A stretch of 64,000 bases of DNA from Plicaturopsis crispa FD-325 SS-3 (GCA_000827205.1 KN832555.1:3436696-3500695), one strand, 5' to 3'; shown: positions 45,042 to 58,115, counted from the first letter of the stretch. Program-made: numbers and translations. Notes: generated from the letters alone by a model not told the origin.

Positions 45042-48000
45042 TCACGCGCGCCCACCCTTCTTCTTCTTGTTCACAACCTTGAACCCTCCCCACTCTGGTT
45101 GACTGGGCTTCGGTTGTGCCTTCACGACGTCGGCAATGGACACGGGCTTGGAGGCAGCAGCAGCCCCACCTCGGTTGCGGATGGCGATCGCATCAGCCTT
45201 GCGCCTACTGACAAAGTCGGATGCGAATCGACGGCCATCGAGTGTCGTGCTGTTAGCGTAGATCAAGTCGGAAATAATCTCCGCAGTTGAGGAATCTGGG
45301 TCAACGGGAAACGAGAGCAGCATAGATGTGATCTCCTCGACTGTCAAATTTGCGGGATCAGTATGGAGGTTTGCAATATGGGAGACAGAGTGAAGACGCA
45401 CAGTTGACGGTACTGTTGAGACCTTTCAAAGAGTCGCTTAACCATTTCAAGAATTCGCGTGAAGGAGTAACAGGCAAGTCATCAATGCGAGGTGCTGCTT
45501 TCGACGCCGATGTAGCGGTGGACGGACGAGAAGCGGTACCGTTTATTGGTCGACTTGCTGGTGAAGAACTGGCAGCACCAGCTGTTGACGTAGCAGGTGT
45601 CACGGCAGGACGAGCGGGTGCGCTCTGTGGTGTAGGCGCTTTTCCGCTGGGACCCACAGTCGTCCATGTAGCTGACTGAACTGGGGGCGCAGCCTGATGA
45701 AAAGACTTAGCATCGGCGACGAGATGTTATTGTATACAAATGCTCACCTTGTTGGTCGTCTCAGCATAAGCTCTCCGTGCGGCAGTAACAGCAACCGTTT
45801 CCTTAACAGCAAGCTTCTTACGCCTCTCTTCCTCCTCCTGTATCTCTTTCATGGTTTTCCTTGTTGGTGCAGATTTCGCGCTATTGGTCCAGACCGGGGG
45901 AGTGGTAGACGCGGGGTTAGATGAGGCGGCCCCCCCAGAATTGTCTTTTGCCGACTGTGCATGACCGCCACCAGCACGAGATGTTGGAAGCCCCCATGAC
46001 GCGGTGAAAGGTTGAAGATCCTCGCTGGTAACAGGAACTGACGCGCGCGCCGCGCGTTCTCTTTCCCTCTCTGCAGCTTTCCGCGCCTCGAGCTTTTTCG
46101 CTTCAGCCTCTTGTATCTCACGCAGACCCAAGGAAACGCCCGACGGCTTCGCCTTGTTGCTCTCGTCCTCCGTCGACCAAGCGGGCTTAGTTTGTGTAGG
46201 AGGAGGAGGGGATGGTGATGGCGCAGAAGCAGTAGGTTTTGCGGCAGGTTGGCTGGCAGTGGCTTGTGCGCTCGACTTGCGCCCGTTTTTCGGAGGCTGG
46301 GACGGAGCGAGAGTAGCTGCGGCTGGTGAAGAGGGTACGGCAGCTTTCCCTGCAAGAGCGGCATGTGGCTTCGTGTCCGCTGCATTACGGGCACTGTCTG
46401 CATCTACAATTGCACTGGCCTTCTGCTGCTCATTGTGTTCACCAAGGTTGCTGAATGTGAGACTATCAGGAGCGGAAGGAACGTCCTTCCAACTGTCGTC
46501 CACAACACCCTGAGAGGCACTGACCCAAGGCGACGCGTTGTTGCCTTGAGGGGCACGTTGAGTAGGTTGACTTGCGCGACCCCACGGCGACGGTTCCGAG
46601 GATGGAGCAAGCTGTTGAGTGGGGACTGTGTTCTTCGCAGTAGGGTGGTCTGCTTCGAACGGCCCTGGACGTCGAGGGACAGTGGGCTCTTGGGTATTCC
46701 ACGGTGACTGTACAGATGAAGTTGGTGCAACGCTGGCTGCTTGGGCCGGTGCTCCCTTCGGCGAGGGGGTCATCTGCTGGGCGGGAACATGCAGCTGCTG
46801 AGGCCCCTGCTGCGCTTGCTGGTGAGCAACATACGGGGACTGCGGGAATGGTTGGGTCTGAGCCTGATTCCCGAAGGATGGGCTCCCGAAGCCATTGGAG
46901 TAGCCGTTAGTGTAGTTGAAACCTGCACCCGTAGGCAACCTATCATCCCTATTCGCCAAGTGCATATCTCGCTGTATTCCAAGCTCGCCGGCGGCACTAT
47001 AGTCTTGCGTCGTGAAAGCGAGGTGCCCCTGATTGCCGTCTCCAAAGCCACCGTTTCGCTGATCGTGAATGCCCCCGAATCCAGACGCAAGGCTGGGACT
47101 TGCGACGCTGTAGGTAGACGGAAACACAGTCATGGGGTCATTGAGATTACGGCCAGAGGTCGTAGGGTCAAACGACGGGCCACCTTGCCCTGCGGCTGAA
47201 GACGATGTTTGCCACGGGGTTTGAGGCGAGTTATACGCCCCAGTAAACCCATAGCTATCGATGGAACCAGCTCGACCCGGAGCTGCATTATTGAATGCCG
47301 GAATACGCCCTCCTAGTGCATGGTCATTCGGGTGCTCATTGAAGGTATTTCTTCTGGCTGCCGCGAATGTCGATGAATGGTCTGCGAGGGGCGTACTGTC
47401 GATGCCCGGGTAAATGTTGTTGCTAGCTCTGCCCCCAAATGTGCTCGGATCTGGTGATCCGTCCCCATACCGCCCAGCGCCAAACGACGAAGTCGGTGAA
47501 TCAGGTGCATTAGAATTGGTGCCCAAGTAGGAGTCAATAGCAGATGGGCGCAGAGACCGAGTGGGGATGGGTTGGTACGGCCCGGGAGCGTTGAACACGT
47601 TCTGGTCTTGCCGATGAACCAACACAGGAGATTCTGTCTGTCGAGGCAAGCCGGGGGGTAATGTGGAGGGAGGTAAGGCGGTCAAAAATATTTTGCCGCC
47701 GGCGGAACGACGAGCTAACTCGCCAACGGGAGTCCATTCTGTTTCGATAAGTGTACGCTTCATCAAGAGGTCAGGCGTGAAGTACCCTTCGTCAAACCAT
47801 TTTTGCATTAGGTCAGCGCGGAATGGACCTGATGTAACACTCTTTTAGGACGAAATCTGCGCGTAGGAGAGAGAAGTCTAGCCACCTTGCACTTGACCTT
47901 GGGGATCGAGATAAGACCATTCTATGCTTGCAAGGTCCGGTAGACCAGGAGGTGGTCCAGCGTCTGGTCCCGATCCATTTGTCGATGCCGTTATTGGAGA

Positions 48001-49054
48001 AGATGCATTCTGCGAAGTGCTTAACGAAAGGTTGGAAAATGCATCAACTGGCGCCGTTGGATTGTCCCGAATGATTTGTGTTTCGTTTCCGACACCGTTC
48101 GAATGCAAAAGATTCTCTGCGTCAAGAGCACTGCTGTTTGTGGATTGAGTGGGCGCGTCCGACAGATGTGGTGGTGCTTCCTCTTCCTCCTCCCTGATCT
48201 CCTGTCCTTTGCTACCTGGTGACTGCTCATTACCGGTACCCCCGACCCCACCCTTTGACGGCGCGTCGGATGCACGCCTCCTAGCCATCCATGAATCCGA
48301 GCCAAGAACTCCGTCGAAACCAGGGGTCGTGCCGCCTCGTGTGCGAGGAGATGGGAGGCCGCCTTCACGTGGCGAGAGCAAAGGGCCTTGGTTGTTAGAC
48401 ACGGACGACTTCCTAGGAAGCGTCGGTGGTTGGTCTTCCAGAGAGAATGGACTATCAGCGTGGCACGCGCAGCAGGCGGTATAGACATGCCCCACCTGTA
48501 CTGTCCCCGCGTCGTCTGCCCATGAGGGACCCAAATCGTTCACGTAGAGGGCTACCTGCGGCTGAGGTCACGGTATTCAGTCTGGGCCTCTCTCCGGTAG
48601 TGGAGGTGTTGAGCGGGGAGAGATAATCTGTGGATTGGCGTCGACGAAGGTCAGAGTTGAGAGGGCTCGCAAAGAGCTGCACGTACGAGTCAATTATATT
48701 TGACAAATTAAACACGAGTCTGGTGCTCACCTTCTTCTCTGCGTCGCTCATTTCGCGTAATCCGACAGGTTCGCTCCCGTTCTCGCGTACGATGCCCTCC
48801 CATCTCTCGACCTCCAGCCCGAGGCCACCCTTGCCACCCCCTTCTTTGTAGATCCGCAGCATTTCCTCTTTGGAGTACCTGAAAGGGTGTGATTCGTCGC
48901 GCTTCTCTGGCTGCTGCGGGGGAGCCGGAGACACGAGTGCGGAGTAGGTAGACGCGCCCGAGAGAGGAGCATGCGAGGCAGGTGGCGGAGACGGCGGATG
49001 GTTCTTCGTCTTTGTGCGCATCCACTCCGGACCAAAATGCATAGTTGTAGCCAT
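45042..49054 (-). CDS. GYF-domain protein (Smy2/GIGYF-like)
   Basis: Starts MATTMHFGPEWMRTKTK at 49054 and ends KVVNKKKKGGRA at 45042, about 1,200 residues. An N-terminal YSKEEMLRIYKEGG segment resembles the eIF4E-binding or Smy2-type motif (related to YxxxxLhR). The GYF domain follows near 47.9-47.75 kb: IEWSYLDPQGQVQGPFR, MQKWFDEGYFTPDLLMKR. These are the W-x-Y-x-D, G-P-F and W-x-x-x-G-Y-F residues that form the Pro-peptide binding surface. A long low-complexity, Gln/Pro/Ser/Gly-rich middle (DUF-like) comes next, then a Lys/Arg/Glu coiled coil (LREIQEAEAKKLEARKAAER; MKEIQEEEERRKKLAVKE). GYF proteins bind PPGF/L motifs and repress translation or aid COPII transport. Domain call is firm; the cellular role is inferred. 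Confidence 0.9.
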
Positions 49055-49413
49055 TTTGTGATTGCTTGAGAGGGTTGTATGTAAATTTCAGCGAGCAGGA
49101 GGAGAACTTTGTGTCGAGGATAATAAAGCGTTGAGCTGGGCTTCATGTTTTCTTTGCATGGCTCTTACCGCTCGGGATGTCGCTTCAGGGCGGGCCCTTT
49201 CGCACTTGTAGATTTCTTTTCCTCACCTCCACAAGTTCTCCTTGTACGTTTTGAAAGATTGGCAGGCTTGAAGCAAGTGCAAATGAATGTATGGGGTATT
49301 ATTTTCTTGACGAAGAAGAGACATATACGGTACAGATCTACGAGCGTAGACACCAGGATATATATCACCAGTAGCGACCGTGTTGCAGAGCCAACTTATT
49401 ATCTAACTTACGG
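49055..49413. other. Intergenic between the GYF gene and the acetyl-CoA transporter
   Basis: 359 bp on the minus strand; promoter of the GYF gene and 3' UTR of the transporter. No other signal. Confidence 0.55.
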
Positions 49414-51914
49414 TCACCCGCCACCTCGATATCGGAAGGGCTGAATTAAAAGAAGGTTAGCAAGCACCATAGGCACGGATGGAAGGTGCTTACCTTGCAA
49501 TTTCCGCGCCATCGGAATAGTGTAGAACAAGAGGAACAAGACCCCAAAGGTCATGCATACACCTGAGACGATGTAGTAGCCGTCCCTTTCTGTCACGCAG
49601 TCTCCGTTGATTTGCTTGCACATGTCTTTCCCGTGCTCCGACACACACTCCGTAGCTGTCCAACGACCATGAGAAGAGTCCTAAACACTAGCGAACGTTT
49701 CTCACCTTTAAAGGCTAACTCCGAGCCGGCATCCTTCACTTTGCATGTCGCAACGGTGAAAAGATCAACACCTGCGAGGTGATCAGTTCGGCATCAAGCA
49801 GCAGAGCATATCAACGCACCTTTCAAGATAAAAAACTTGGGCCATGTTCCACCAAGGTTAGAGAACGTGTTCATCAACTTTGAACGGGCACGTCAGCGCC
49901 GACAAATGCACAAAATATCGCTCTTTCTTACGGTCATATATGTTCCACCGATAAGAGGATCCGAGATACGTGTGTGGAATGCCGAGATGCCCACAAATTG
50001 GATCGTCCTTGAGAACACCATTCAATAACAGGTCGTCGGAAACGAATGCGGTACCCACGAGGAGAAAGACTGCAGCACGGTGTGCACAATCAGGAATGCG
50101 AAGAACGCCGTTGTGATGGGGGGTTTGGGGAAGAAGTAGATAATGAGCGTCGAAATGAGGGAGAAGCCAAGTCGCGGCCAGAATGCCCAGACCCAGGGAC
50201 GGAGAGGTGTCTCTCCGCGCGACCAGCGGGCAGCGAGCCAGCCGCCGAATATTTGGAAAGGGAAGTCAATGAGGACAGTGATCGCGAGGTCTTCCCGCCC
50301 AAGACCTTTCTCGACCATTTTGAGGGATGTCACGGACTCGTTGGCCTGGAACCCCACTTTCGCAAAGAAATGCATGATGATCATGCTTTGTACATCTATG
50401 AGTAATCCCCGTCAGCTACCTTGACGTGAAGCATAAAAGGCCGCATACGCTTGAGCTTGCAAATATTCCATATTGTCTTGTAAACTCCCATGATGCTCAT
50501 GTCGCCTCCTTCAGGTACAGCGTCTCTGTCCTGAACGACACCATATTGGTTAGGCGGTTGTAAGTGACAGACGGAGACACTAACCTCCTTCTGAACGAAA
50601 ATCAGATACAATGTAACCGCAAAACAGACTACGCTCCAGAATCGGAGATAAGTGCTTAACGAGAGCACAGGGACTCCCCATTTTTTACTGCAATGTTTTC
50701 GTCAGTGACTGGCTGGCTACAGCATAAATATCGGAACTTACGAAAACGCTTCGCTGTTAAAAGCCAAGAAGACTGTGAATGACGCAAAATATCCTGTATT
50801 AAGACCTATCGTCTGGCATGTCGATGCGTATGACAGATTCTCCGGGGAGAGGAGGGTCAGAGCCCAACCTTGTTGTGAACTGTCAGCCGGTGAGCGTTCA
50901 TCAGGTAAGTGAATCCTACCATCGACGGCAATATCTACACTAAGATCGTCAGCAAAATTCAGCCTGGGAGTACATTGCAGGGCTTACCTTGTGTTGCGGA
51001 GAATAAAACGAGAGAAGTAAAGATTACTGTCAATTCATGGATATTATTGCCGGGCTGCCAAGGAAGGTGAGCGATTTGAGGGACATAGTGAGGGCTGCGA
51101 CACGAACGTCATCGAGTAGTTTTTGGACATTAAGGGAGATATAGAGCATTAGCATCCCAATCACGAATTGGATAGGAATAATCCATGATTTCCGACGTCC
51201 AATGGATTGGAAGAAGACGGAATCGACAATGGGGGACCACAGTAGCTTGAGGGAATAGGGGTAGCTCGAGAGGGCGAAAATGGCAAGTTGTGAATATGAC
51301 AGATGCTCCCGAAGAATGAAAGGCACAGATCCTACAGAGTAGGAACGTAAGCATACAAGACGCTACGCTCATGATGCCCACGAACCTAATGCAAGACCTA
51401 TCTATAACCGTCAGAATGTCAGTACACCCGCGACAAAATGGCAATACACGCGTCAAATGGCGACTTACAGGCACGCCTTGAATGAGATCTGGATTCCAGG
51501 AAGTGAGCCATTTGCACGCGCCCAAAGTGTTGTAAGCTACTTACAAAGTACGGACAATAGCACCATGGCTTTCTTGTCCTTGGCCGACAGTGGTCGCTTG
51601 CTGTCGTCGGGGGCACCATACTCCTGATCCAGCCCTGCTGCGGCCTGCCTTCTCTCCTCTTCGCCAAGCAAGCTAAGTTCTACATCCTCGTTCTCGTCAT
51701 CCTCTAGCCCTGTCCAGTTAGCGCGCGCAGTCTTGGGTGTCCGTGGATTTATCTGTATGCTGTCCAGTGAAGAAGATACAGCCCCAGGATTTAACATCGG
51801 TGGCATGCCCTGCTCGTCGTCGGTTCTCTTCGCGTCCGCTGTCGAGGCTGGGCTCTGTTTGGTGCGTTTTCTGACTTGTTGCGACGACTTGGTTTTGTTT
51901 TGGCGGGCGGACAT
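49414..51914 (-). CDS. Acetyl-CoA transporter, AT-1 / SLC33A1 family
   Basis: Starts MSARQNKTKSSQQVRKRTKQ at 51914 with a basic then acidic cytoplasmic N-terminus (ENEDVELSLLGEEERR). Family blocks follow: LIQGVPVGLALGSVPFILRE, YSLKLLWSPIVDSVF, GRRKSWIIPIQFVIG, SATQDIAVDGWALTLLSPEN, YASTCQTIGLNTGYFASF, HTRISDPLIGGTYMTLMNTF and NLGGTWPKFFILKGVD. The end is PMARKLQ then a short PFRYRGGG from the last exon. About 11-12 membrane segments are expected. AT-1 brings acetyl-CoA into the ER/Golgi lumen for lysine or sugar acetylation; in fungi this may feed O-acetylation of secreted glycans. Numerous small introns. Complete. Confidence 0.93.
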
Positions 51915-53064
51915 GCGGCAGATGGAGGTTTGTATCGCTTTCGGATACAGACGAGGTCTTCTGTAAGTTCGTTGTCGTTATGTCTTGGTTCACGATCAAG
52001 AAACGCGCTTGTGACGGCGGACGCGTAGCTGCTTCGCTGGCAAAAACAGCGCAACGGACCATATATTTCCAAAAAGAGCGCCGACACGACTCGTGGACCA
52101 ATCGCAAGCTGCACAGTCCTGACACCAGCCGCTAACCATAAATTATACATACCAGTCTCCTGGCACTTCCCTGTATACGTACTGCTACTTGTCTCCTGCG
52201 TTCATCGTGCATGGGCGCCCAATCCGATAGAGCTACTGTTGCTCTCAGCATAATTGACTTCAATATACAGCCCTTTTATTGAACGGACACAGATTTGCCC
52301 GGCGGGGGGAGATCAGCGCGAATTATGGTCCGCCGCTTTCCCAGAGTTCAACTTGAATCCATCCTCAACCTCTATCCATCCCCAAAGCTCGAATCGATAT
52401 CTAGTAAGTGCAGTCAGGTTTATCTCCTAGGACTGTCCTGGAGACTATGGACTCCGTCTGTGACGGCATCCTCGCCTCCGAGTGGCACTAACTTCGAAAT
52501 TGATCGTGCAGCTTCTCCTCAACACCCGATGTTCAACACCCGATGGTGTGGAACCAACGTTACCCGCTTATTTTTCTATCATTAGGCCTTGGCGTTGGCT
52601 CATCGTCATGATGCGCCCCTTCCTTCGCTCTCGGAGCCCGGGAGGCCTAAACCCAGTGCGACGATAGCCGTCGGTCCCAAACCCGCAAACTGTCGAAACC
52701 AGGCGACTGGCCATTTCTGGCACTGCTACATGCACCGCCGACGGCTGCGGTGCTCTGATTCGTCGCGCCGCTACGATGCCTACAATCGAACAGTTTCGTA
52801 AGTCCTTATGCGTTATAGTTCGCCTGCAAATTTTCTTTCGCTGATGCAGACCTTTCGATCCCGATTAAAAGCCAAAAGGTCTCTTCAAGCATACTTCTTG
52901 GTTTAAGGCGGTTTACGTCCCGGCGGACTAGCACGAAACTTACGAGGTCACCGGGGACGTGCGAATACCCCAAGAAATAATATATTTTCAAGGCGCATAG
53001 ATAAAAGATGTCCGCGGCAGAGGGGTCGCAGACATAATCACTATTCTCCTTCTCAACGCCTACC
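51915..53064. promoter_or_regulatory. Divergent upstream region of acetyl-CoA transporter and P450
   Basis: 1.15 kb between divergent starts. No gene supported. AT-rich patch (52979-52985) precedes the P450 start by about 80 bp and may act as its TATA element. A 13-bp direct repeat lies at 52519-52545. Confidence 0.5.
52519..52545. repeat. Short tandem direct repeat
   Basis: TCAACACCCGATG occurs twice (52519-52531 and 52533-52545) separated by one base, in the divergent promoter region. Significance unknown. Confidence 0.6.
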
Positions 53065-55145
53065 ATGTCCCTCAAGTACGCAGCAATATGCTTGACCGCA
53101 CTCGCCGCCTATGCGCTATTCCTTGTGTCGCGATTTTTGATTCGTATCGTTCATGTCCGATTTGCTCTCAGACATGTGCCCGGACCTCGGAACTCGTCGC
53201 TTATCTGGGGGGAGGAATGGAAACTGTTCCGCAGTGATCCTGGACAACTGTATTTCGACTGGCACAAGGCCGGCAAGGTTGTCAAGTACTCCGGAGCATT
53301 TGGGGTAAGCAATCCCGCGTCCCGTCCAGTGTGTGCTCTTGCTGACCGCATTCATCAGAGCCAAGTGCTTTCCATAATCGATCCTAGAGCGATATCATAT
53401 ATCGTCGGCGAAGCAGCTTATCAATTTCCGAAACCGCACGGTGTTCGTGCTTGGTTCCAAGCCCTACTAGGAGAGGGCATACTCTGGGTTGAAGGTATAT
53501 CGGCATGTACAACACGTACATGGTATATTCTAACATTTTCCCAGGAAAGGAAGCACACGAGAAACAGCGAAGGAGCATCGCACCGGCATTAAGGTAACGC
53601 GAATTATCACCGATCGCAAAATGGTCCTCATCCTCCCCAAAGCCAGCAATCAGTCAGAGGGTTGACGCCTATTTTCTACGAGACTGCAGCCAAAGTAAGT
53701 CATCATTTTCCCATTACTTTCCACCTTCCTGACCCCGATGCTCTCTAGGTCGCTACTCAGTGGTCTCATTACATCGACAGCAGTGGTCGTGACGAGGCTC
53801 TAATTGAAGTCACAAACTGGGCCGGCCGTTTCTCGCGAGTATTGGTTTTGCATCCCGCTTACGAATTCCATTGATATATGCACCATAGGCTCGACACCCT
53901 AGGGCATGCAGCCTTCTCATACGATTTCGGATGTCTTGCTGGAGGCCAACACGCTCTTGCGGAGGCTTTGGATGGACTTACCAACAACGAGAACAACATG
54001 TCTTCGTTCTACATGAAGGCGCTATTCTGGCTATTCCCCTCCATTCTCGGCATCGGTCGAAAAGGTCAAATGATCAAGAGGACGCGAAACGAGCTGGGAT
54101 CCATCGTGATGCAGATGTGGAAGGACGGCAAAAACTCCGGGGATGCCAACGGCCGAAGCCTGATGTCTATCATGCGTGAGTTTTTCATCCTGCATATTGC
54201 CGCTCGTTCAAAATCTCAAGCAAAAGATCTACAGTCCGGGCCGACAACAGTAGTGGGGCCACGCCGGCACCGTTGATTGTATCGCAGATGAGGACCCTTG
54301 TCTCTGCTGGATACGAAACCGTGTCTGCGGTTATCGGCGTAAGGCTCCAGATACATATCTCCACATACGGCGCTGACACATATTTTCACAGTGGGTTTTA
54401 TATGAGCTTGCGAAAAACCCTCTATTGCAGGAGGAGCTTCGAGAGGAGCTTTCAGCCCCAGGTGATCCGTCATTTGACGAATTGAACACTAGCCGTCCTC
54501 TCCTCGACGCCGTCTTGAAAGAAACACTCCGCATGCATCCCGTCGTCTTGGAAAATCACCATGTGGTCAGTACTTTGTGGACTCGAATACTTCTATCATA
54601 GCTCAGTCGTGTCACAGGCTGCCGAAACCATGGTTGTTCCCCTCTCCGAGCCTATCGCAGGGACCTCTTGCAGCCACCTCACCATTCCGAAAGGAACTAT
54701 TCTCTCCATACCGGTCAATGTTGTGCAGAAAGACCCGCACGTATGGGGACCCGACGCCGACGTTTTTCGCCCTGACCGCTGGCTCCGACGAGAAAAGAGC
54801 TGCATTGCTGGCCGTCGCGAACTTTTTGCATTTAGTGAAGGGTATGTACTGGTGTTGGACGTCTGCCTCAATAAGTTCACTGACGTCCAATCCTCACAGC
54901 CCCAGGGGTTGTATCGGCAAAACGTTCGCGTTTGCTGAAATAAAGGTTCGTGATACGCATTAGTAATTCTTGCCGTACGAGATCTGATATCTTTCTTTCA
55001 GGCTCTCACTGTTACCCTCATACGCCAGTTCGCTTTTTCGTCCCCTCATGATATCGAGTCTTTCCAGAGCTTCGTCATTCGACCGCGGGTCAAAGGGCAG
55101 AGTGCGAGTTCGCTGCCACTGCTGGTTCGGAAGCTAAACATCTAA
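53065..55145 (+). CDS. Cytochrome P450 monooxygenase
   Basis: Starts MSLKYAAICLTALAAYALFL at 53065, a membrane anchor, then the Pro-rich hinge HVPGPRNSS. Conserved P450 parts: C-helix region WVEGKEAHEKQRRSIAPALS, I-helix MRTLVSAGYETVSAV (oxygen-binding Thr present), ExxR in AVLKETLRMHP, PxRW-type FRPDRWL and the heme loop FSEGPRGCIGKTFAF. The stop is at 55143-55145. The I-helix exon is best joined by an acceptor at CTACAG (about 54235), giving MLRADNSSG. About 520 residues, ER membrane, needs a P450 reductase. Basidiomycete P450s serve xenobiotic breakdown or secondary metabolism; the CYP family cannot be set here. No terpene or polyketide synthase lies nearby. Confidence 0.9.
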
Positions 55146-55320
55146 TGATGGGTCGGCGAATTGCACGCCCCATCCGTCGATGTCTGTAGCCCGAGATGCC
55201 ACTTACCAGAATGGTCAATTGTACACTACATATGTATTTAGATGCGCAGTGCGAGATGCAAATACAAGATATCGATTTCCGAAGAACCACAGAAACGCCT
55301 AAGTTACAATGCCGATTGTG

Positions 55321-56967
55321 TCATGCCCCATCATTCCCGCTCTCCTTCGTCCATTCATCGTGTCGCTTTATATCTGCATCCGACACGGTCGGCCGCACAT
55401 TATCTAAGCTCTTCAAAAAGTCGGCCAGTTTGAGCGCGGGCTCAAGCAACTCGTCCGACTCAACCTCCGTCCACGATTTCTCAACGGCTTTCGGGTCGCC
55501 TGGAGAACATGGGGTCCATTTGATGGCATTCGGTTTCTCCTCGGTTGGTTGGGGTATGGGCTTGAAATGTGTAGCGGAGAGGACCTTGCGTACGGGCTGC
55601 ATCAGGGCGTCACGGACAACGATGGATATATCGGAACCGGAGTATCTGCAAGAGCGTTAGCCGTCGGGGGGCAGGTAAATAAATTGCAAAGCGACAAACC
55701 CCTCGGTACGATCGGCGAGAGTACGGTAATCTTTATGCGAAAGTTCGCATGGCGTTGTCCCGACGTGCAATTCGAACATATGTCTCCGCGCATCCGGGCC
55801 AGGAAGAGGTATATATATCCGTTTCTCGAACCTAAAGTATCACTATTAGGGAAAACGGATGAAGTTTGTTGAGACGGCGAGCGTACCGTCGTTTGATTGC
55901 ACTGTCAAGTTGCCAAGGAATGTTTGTAGCGCCGAGAACGAGAACACCGGCGTCATCGTGTCCAACGCCCTGCATTTGCACGAGAAATTCGGTTTTGATC
56001 CGCCGCGAACCCTCCGATTCAGACTCGCTACGAGTGCCCGCTAGAGAGTCTATTTCGTCGATGAAGATGATGGCGGGCTTGGATTCCCGCGCCATCTCGA
56101 ATAGCTGCTTTACCAACCTGTTGAACGGCATTAAAATATTGGAAATGCGAGACTTGTCTGTACTCACCTTTCAGAGTCACCTTGCCACTTGCTGACGAGG
56201 TCACTAGAGCTGACACTGAAGAATGTGCTCTTTGCCTCCGTCGCCACCGCTTTGGCAAGATATGATTTACCCGTGCCCGGCGGACCGTAAAGCAGGATAC
56301 CCTTCCACGGCGTTCGCTTTCCGGTGAAGAGATGGGGGAATTTAATGGGAAGAATGACGGCCTCTTTCAAAGATGCCTTCGCGCCTTCAAGACCAGCGAC
56401 GTCGTCCCACTTAACGTTCGGTCTTTCAGCTAGAATCGCGCCAGTAAGTCCAGCGCGTAGTTTCTTTATTTCTGGGTCCTGATCGTCGTCTTCGCCGTCC
56501 TTCCTTGTGAGCAACGCGCGTTAGCCGGTTTGGACACCCTTAGGTTGCACGAACTCACTTCTTGCCCCCGCCACCTGGGCCGCCGTTGACGGACCCATCT
56601 GCACCAACAGCGCGTCGAGCACGCTTCTCGCCACTTTGCGAGAGGTGCTCCTTCAGTGTTTCAGCGCGTTCGAGATATTCGTTAATCTTTGTGCGGATAA
56701 GCAGCTTCGATTTCTCGTTCTTCTCGTCTGCCGTCGCGTTTAACAGAAATCGCGTCCATCTAGTGGCTGAACGCACATTTGATGGCAAGCATAAAATAGT
56801 CCAGCGAATTCTGGTAGAGCTTGTACGCTTCGGCGTAGTTCTGCTTTACATCTTCGTCGATAGCTTTCTGCACGATCTCGATGGCTTTCTGAAAGAGACC
56901 AGTCAGAAAGCGGCACAAAGACGTGGGAGCCACACAGACTGACGTCGAGGCTTGTAGAATTTGCCAT
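55321..56967 (-). CDS. VPS4: Vps4 AAA ATPase of the ESCRT pathway
   Basis: Starts MANSTSLD at 56967, spliced directly to [20 protein letters not shown], the MIT domain that binds ESCRT-III tails. A linker holding [15 protein letters not shown] precedes the AAA domain: [20 protein letters not shown], Walker [24 protein letters not shown] (pore loop), Walker B IIFIDEID, arginine-finger region [15 protein letters not shown] and [19 protein letters not shown]. The C-terminal beta domain and helix end [15 protein letters not shown] at 55321. Length, about 430 residues, is standard. Vps4 disassembles ESCRT-III at endosomes and at abscission. Convergent with the P450, 175 bp apart. Confidence 0.95.
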
Positions 56968-57595
56968 TCGGTCGAGCTAGAAAGCCACTGAGAGATGGAA
57001 ACTGAGAAAGACGGTATAAGGACTGCAGCTGCTGTGGCTGAACTTCCAAGTGCTGTAACTATCTGCGGAAGTCGGGACCTTCGCCGATCCGGGCAGTTTC
57101 CGGCGCCTTTCCCTTTCCCCGCGTTTCTGACACCTTTGCCCTCCTCGTTGTCCATGCATGCCTTTGTTTGAAACGAGGCGACGGCCGCTTTGCCAGGCGG
57201 CATCAGCATGGCAGGTAAATCTCGGTCTGTTGTTGCCAGTTTCTTGACTCGCTCACGGTATGTCCACAGGATTCAGCGGTGGACGGAATGGAAAAGTTAC
57301 TTGTATTTTGCTATTGTCCACCGCAGTGCGCCGGCTTGTCAAAGTAGGCCCATGCGTTTGTTGTAGGCATATGAAGTTGCCGCCTTTTGTGGACCTCAAA
57401 GCTCAAGTGTTACTATTTCGAGACGAACAAAGGGTCGTCTTCAGCCGCCCGTGCCACAGCTCCTGCACGCTATAAAAGGGCCTGCTCTCTGTGCTTTATC
57501 TCCCCCATCACAGCAGCTTAAGTCCCCTTCAACTCCATTCATCCCTACATCTTATCACTGCATTCCTCGCAATCGCATCGCTACTATGTCCTCTG
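56968..57595. promoter_or_regulatory. Divergent upstream region of VPS4 and the 155-residue orphan
   Basis: 628 bp. The plus-strand gene has a strong TATA box (57471-57478) about 118 bp before its ATG. Frames running through this region lack any family signal. Confidence 0.55.
57471..57478 (+). promoter_or_regulatory. TATA box of the orphan gene
   Basis: TATAAAAG, near-consensus, followed by a CT-rich leader, which suggests strong or regulated expression. Confidence 0.6.
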
Positions 57596-58115
57596 CTTCC
57601 CAGAAAGCCTCCCGCGCCACATCGCGGAAGTCGAATAATTCTCGAAAGAGCGCCGCCACAGATATGCCTCCGTACGGCAGTTCGTCCGAGTCAGACAGCG
57701 ATGCGACGCTGCCAGAGACTCAGCCCGACGATCTGGACGAGCCTTGGCCCTTTACTTTCAGTGTTCGTCGAAGTTTTTCTATTCGTATCATATGTGTGGC
57801 GTGTTAACCGGAGTCCTCATATAGTCCGGAGATGCGGTCTGGGTCCGCTCGCCGACAAACCATAACTGGTTTCTGGGTCACGTCGCAAGTCGTTCCACCC
57901 GAGCAGGCATGACCCGTGAGGTGGGTTGTCATCACCAGCACACCAGACCTAAATCTAACACAAAGGTTTCAACTCGACAGAAAGAGGGCGTCTACTATTG
58001 TGTTCAATACCGCGACGGCTGCAGAATCCGGAACTATTTCTCGCCACTGAACGGCGACATGAAGCCCGATTCTCGACATGTGCAACAGCTGCTGAAGGAA
58101 GCTGGCTGTATCTAA
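57596..58115 (+). CDS. Small orphan protein, possible SH3/Tudor/PWWP-like fold
   Basis: Two exons (57596-57772 and 57825-58115, intron 52 bp) give 155 residues from MSSASQKASRATSRKSNNSR to LLKEAGCI. The first 45 residues are Ser/Lys-rich, then acidic (SDSDATLPETQPDDLDEPWP). The second half reads SGDAVWVRSPTNHNWFLGHV, later KEGVYYCVQYRDGCRIRNYF, and SPLNGDMKPDSRHVQQLLKE. The GDxVWV...WFxGxV pattern followed by a YxVxYRDG strand looks like a small beta barrel of the SH3/Tudor/PWWP/BAH kind, as used to bind modified histone tails. I know no named family for it. Basic, Ser-rich N-terminus suits a nuclear protein. Function unknown. Confidence 0.65.

Noticed and set aside
49414-55145. Secondary-metabolite cluster around the P450
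   Set aside because: Neighbours are acetyl-CoA transporter and Vps4; no synthase, transferase or pathway regulator is present.
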